A DNA stretch of 64,000 nt, taken from positions 248,001-312,000 of the forward strand of contig NZ_LWHG01000029.1 of the NCBI RefSeq assembly GCF_001625445.1. Reading direction: 5' to 3'. The position numbers were made by a program, and so were the translations under genes. Position 1 is the first letter of the stretch. Each line of letters opens with the position of its first letter. Shown here piece after piece: positions 62,768-64,000 of the stretch. The stretch comes from Haladaptatus sp. R4 (GTDB lineage: Archaea; Halobacteriota; Halobacteria; Halobacteriales; Haladaptataceae). The notes under the pieces are model-generated. The model was not told the origin of the DNA, made no database searches, and saw nothing but the letters and a program-made list of their open reading frames with translations.

Positions 62768-64000
62768 ATGACCGACGCGGAGAAGGACGAGGGCTTGGAC
62801 GGCGAATCGGACTCTCCCGACGCCGATAGGGAGGGTGACCTACGGGATTTCGGCGGCGAATCGGCGTCATCGAAGCGGTACGACCACGACAACGGCGACA
62901 ACAGCAACGACGACAACGGCAACGACGACAGTCACGATGAGGACGACTACGGGTTCGACAATAACAACGTTCTCGACGCTCACGACGAGAACGACGCTCA
63001 CAACGAGAACGACGACGCCGATAACGGATTCGACGAATCCAGCCGTCCCAATTCCACCAACGAAGACGACTTTGGCGACCCCTTCGCTGTCGGTGATATC
63101 TTCGCACGCGAGGAGCTATTACGAGTCGGCTACGTTCCGGACCGGGACCGAATCATCGGGCGTGACGACGAGATTCGAGCGGTCGGGAAAGCACTCGGCC
63201 CCGCCGTCCGTGGCGGACCCCCACGGAATCTGTTGTTGTACGGAAAAACTGGAACTGGGAAGTCGCTCGTCTCGAAACACATGGCTCGCGAGGCTCGGGA
63301 CAGGGCACACCGCAACGACGTCAATCTCATCTATCAGTACATCGATTGCTCGAACGACGATACGGAAACCCGTGCCGCACGGGAACTCGCACTCGGGGTC
63401 CGTGATACGCTCGCGCCCGACTTCGATATCCCTCGCAAAGGGATCGGCGCCGCCGAGTACTTCCGTCACCTGTGGGATATGCTCGACGAACACGAGGTTC
63501 GCTCGCTCATCGTCATCCTCGACGAGGTGGACAAACTCGGTGGCGACGACGACATCCTCATGACGCTCTCCCGAGCGGAAGAGACGGGGAAGACGAACTC
63601 CTACGTCGGCATCATCGCCATCAGCAACAAGATTCAGTACCGTGAGACCATCGGCGAACGCGTCGATTCGTCGCTGCAGGACCGCGAATTCGTCTTTCAT
63701 CCGTACGATGCGAACCAACTCCGCCACATCCTCGAAAATCGCCGCGACGCGTTCTACGAAGACGTGCTGTCCGAGGACGTGATCCCGAAGGTTGCCGCCC
63801 TCGCTGCGCGGGAACACGGCGACGCTCGGAAAGCGATCGACATCCTCCGCTATGCTGGCGCGATCGCCGAGGAGTCGGGCACGTCGGAAGTGCTGGGCGA
63901 GCATATCGACAGCGCGATGGAGCGCGCCGAGGCGGACCGGTTCGCCGAACTGGTGTCCGGAAGCACCCCGCACGTGAAACACATCCTCGTCGCGCTCGCA
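62768..64000 (+). CDS. cdc6: Orc1/Cdc6 replication initiator (3' end beyond window)
   Basis: At least 411 residues are encoded. Residues 1-104 are an unusual acidic extension rich in Asp, Asn and Glu (YDHDNGDNSNDDNGNDDSHD). Then comes an Orc1/Cdc6 AAA+ core: FAVGDIFAREELLRVGYVPD, Walker A GKTGTGKS (G159 to S166), Walker B ILDEVDKL (D252, E253) and sensor SNKIQYRETIGERVDSSLQD. The C-terminal winged helix lies beyond position 64000. It should bind the adjacent origin boxes and load the helicase. A TATA-like TTTATG at 62742-62747 is 26 bases upstream of the ATG. Confidence 0.93.
   Translation, partial: MTDAEKDEGLDGESDSPDADREGDLRDFGGESASSKRYDHDNGDNSNDDNGNDDSHDEDDYGFDNNNVLDAHDENDAHNENDDADNGFDESSRPNSTNEDDFGDPFAVGDIFAREELLRVGYVPDRDRIIGRDDEIRAVGKALGPAVRGGPPRNLLLYGKTGTGKSLVSKHMAREARDRAHRNDVNLIYQYIDCSNDDTETRAARELALGVRDTLAPDFDIPRKGIGAAEYFRHLWDMLDEHEVRSLIVILDEVDKLGGDDDILMTLSRAEETGKTNSYVGIIAISNKIQYRETIGERVDSSLQDREFVFHPYDANQLRHILENRRDAFYEDVLSEDVIPKVAALAAREHGDARKAIDILRYAGAIAEESGTSEVLGEHIDSAMERAEADRFAELVSGSTPHVKHILVALA

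Overview
The window is from a haloarchaeon. The proteins are strongly acidic, Tat-type lipoprotein signals (twin arginine followed by an LAGC-like lipobox) sit on most binding proteins, promoters carry archaeal TATA boxes with very short leaders, and there are haloarchaeal families (HalOD1, HTH-10, TbsP, Orc1/Cdc6) and an Orc-type replication origin. The genus cannot be fixed by reading alone; a Haladaptatus-like organism is only a guess.

Layout. 1-9.2 kb: a carbohydrate ABC uptake cluster (ATPase, two permeases, Tat lipoprotein, YesL-like membrane protein) with a TIM-barrel protein, a sugar isomerase/epimerase and a Gfo/Idh/MocA dehydrogenase, plus a winged-helix regulator. 9.6-11.3 kb: small exported or zinc-ribbon proteins. 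11.7-14.9 kb: a sirohaem nitrite/sulfite reductase (broken by two indels) overlapping a two-cluster ferredoxin/FrhB-type F420 oxidoreductase. 15-17.5 kb: VapBC-type toxin-antitoxin and a sodium:solute symporter with a 48-residue partner. 18-25.7 kb: lamin-tail-like exported protein, peptide ABC importer, HTH-10 regulator. 25.8-28.8 kb: ribose/xylose-type ABC importer. 29-31.4 kb: iron-siderophore binding protein behind an Idr/DtxR-type operator, then an SMP-30 lactonase. 31.5-43.6 kb: aldo-keto reductase, Mg-type P-ATPase, Gfo/Idh enzyme, PEP synthase, membrane site-2 protease, Ca/Na exchanger, zinc-type dehydrogenase and a TbsP-type regulator. 44-49.8 kb: HtpX-like protease, HalOD1 protein, molybdenum hydroxylase large subunit, SDR. 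50-53.4 kb: a convergent GH32/GH68 fructan pair. 53.5-60.6 kb: beta-CASP nuclease-like protein, an orphan Orc1/Cdc6, DUF4350 membrane pair, hydrolases, IS630-type remnant. 61-64 kb: LLM flavin/F420 oxidoreductase, then a replication origin with inverted origin boxes around an AT-rich core and the start of a second orc1/cdc6 gene.

The genes read as a scavenging heterotroph taking up sugars, peptides and chelated iron, with gluconeogenic (PEP synthase) and regulatory (TbsP, a TrmB-like site) elements. Two global oddities stand out. First, at least nine single-base frame disruptions hit otherwise conserved genes, some in opposite-sign pairs, which suggests either unpolished sequence or unusual decay. 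Second, short tandem duplications (12-32 bp) repeatedly lie on or against stop codons.
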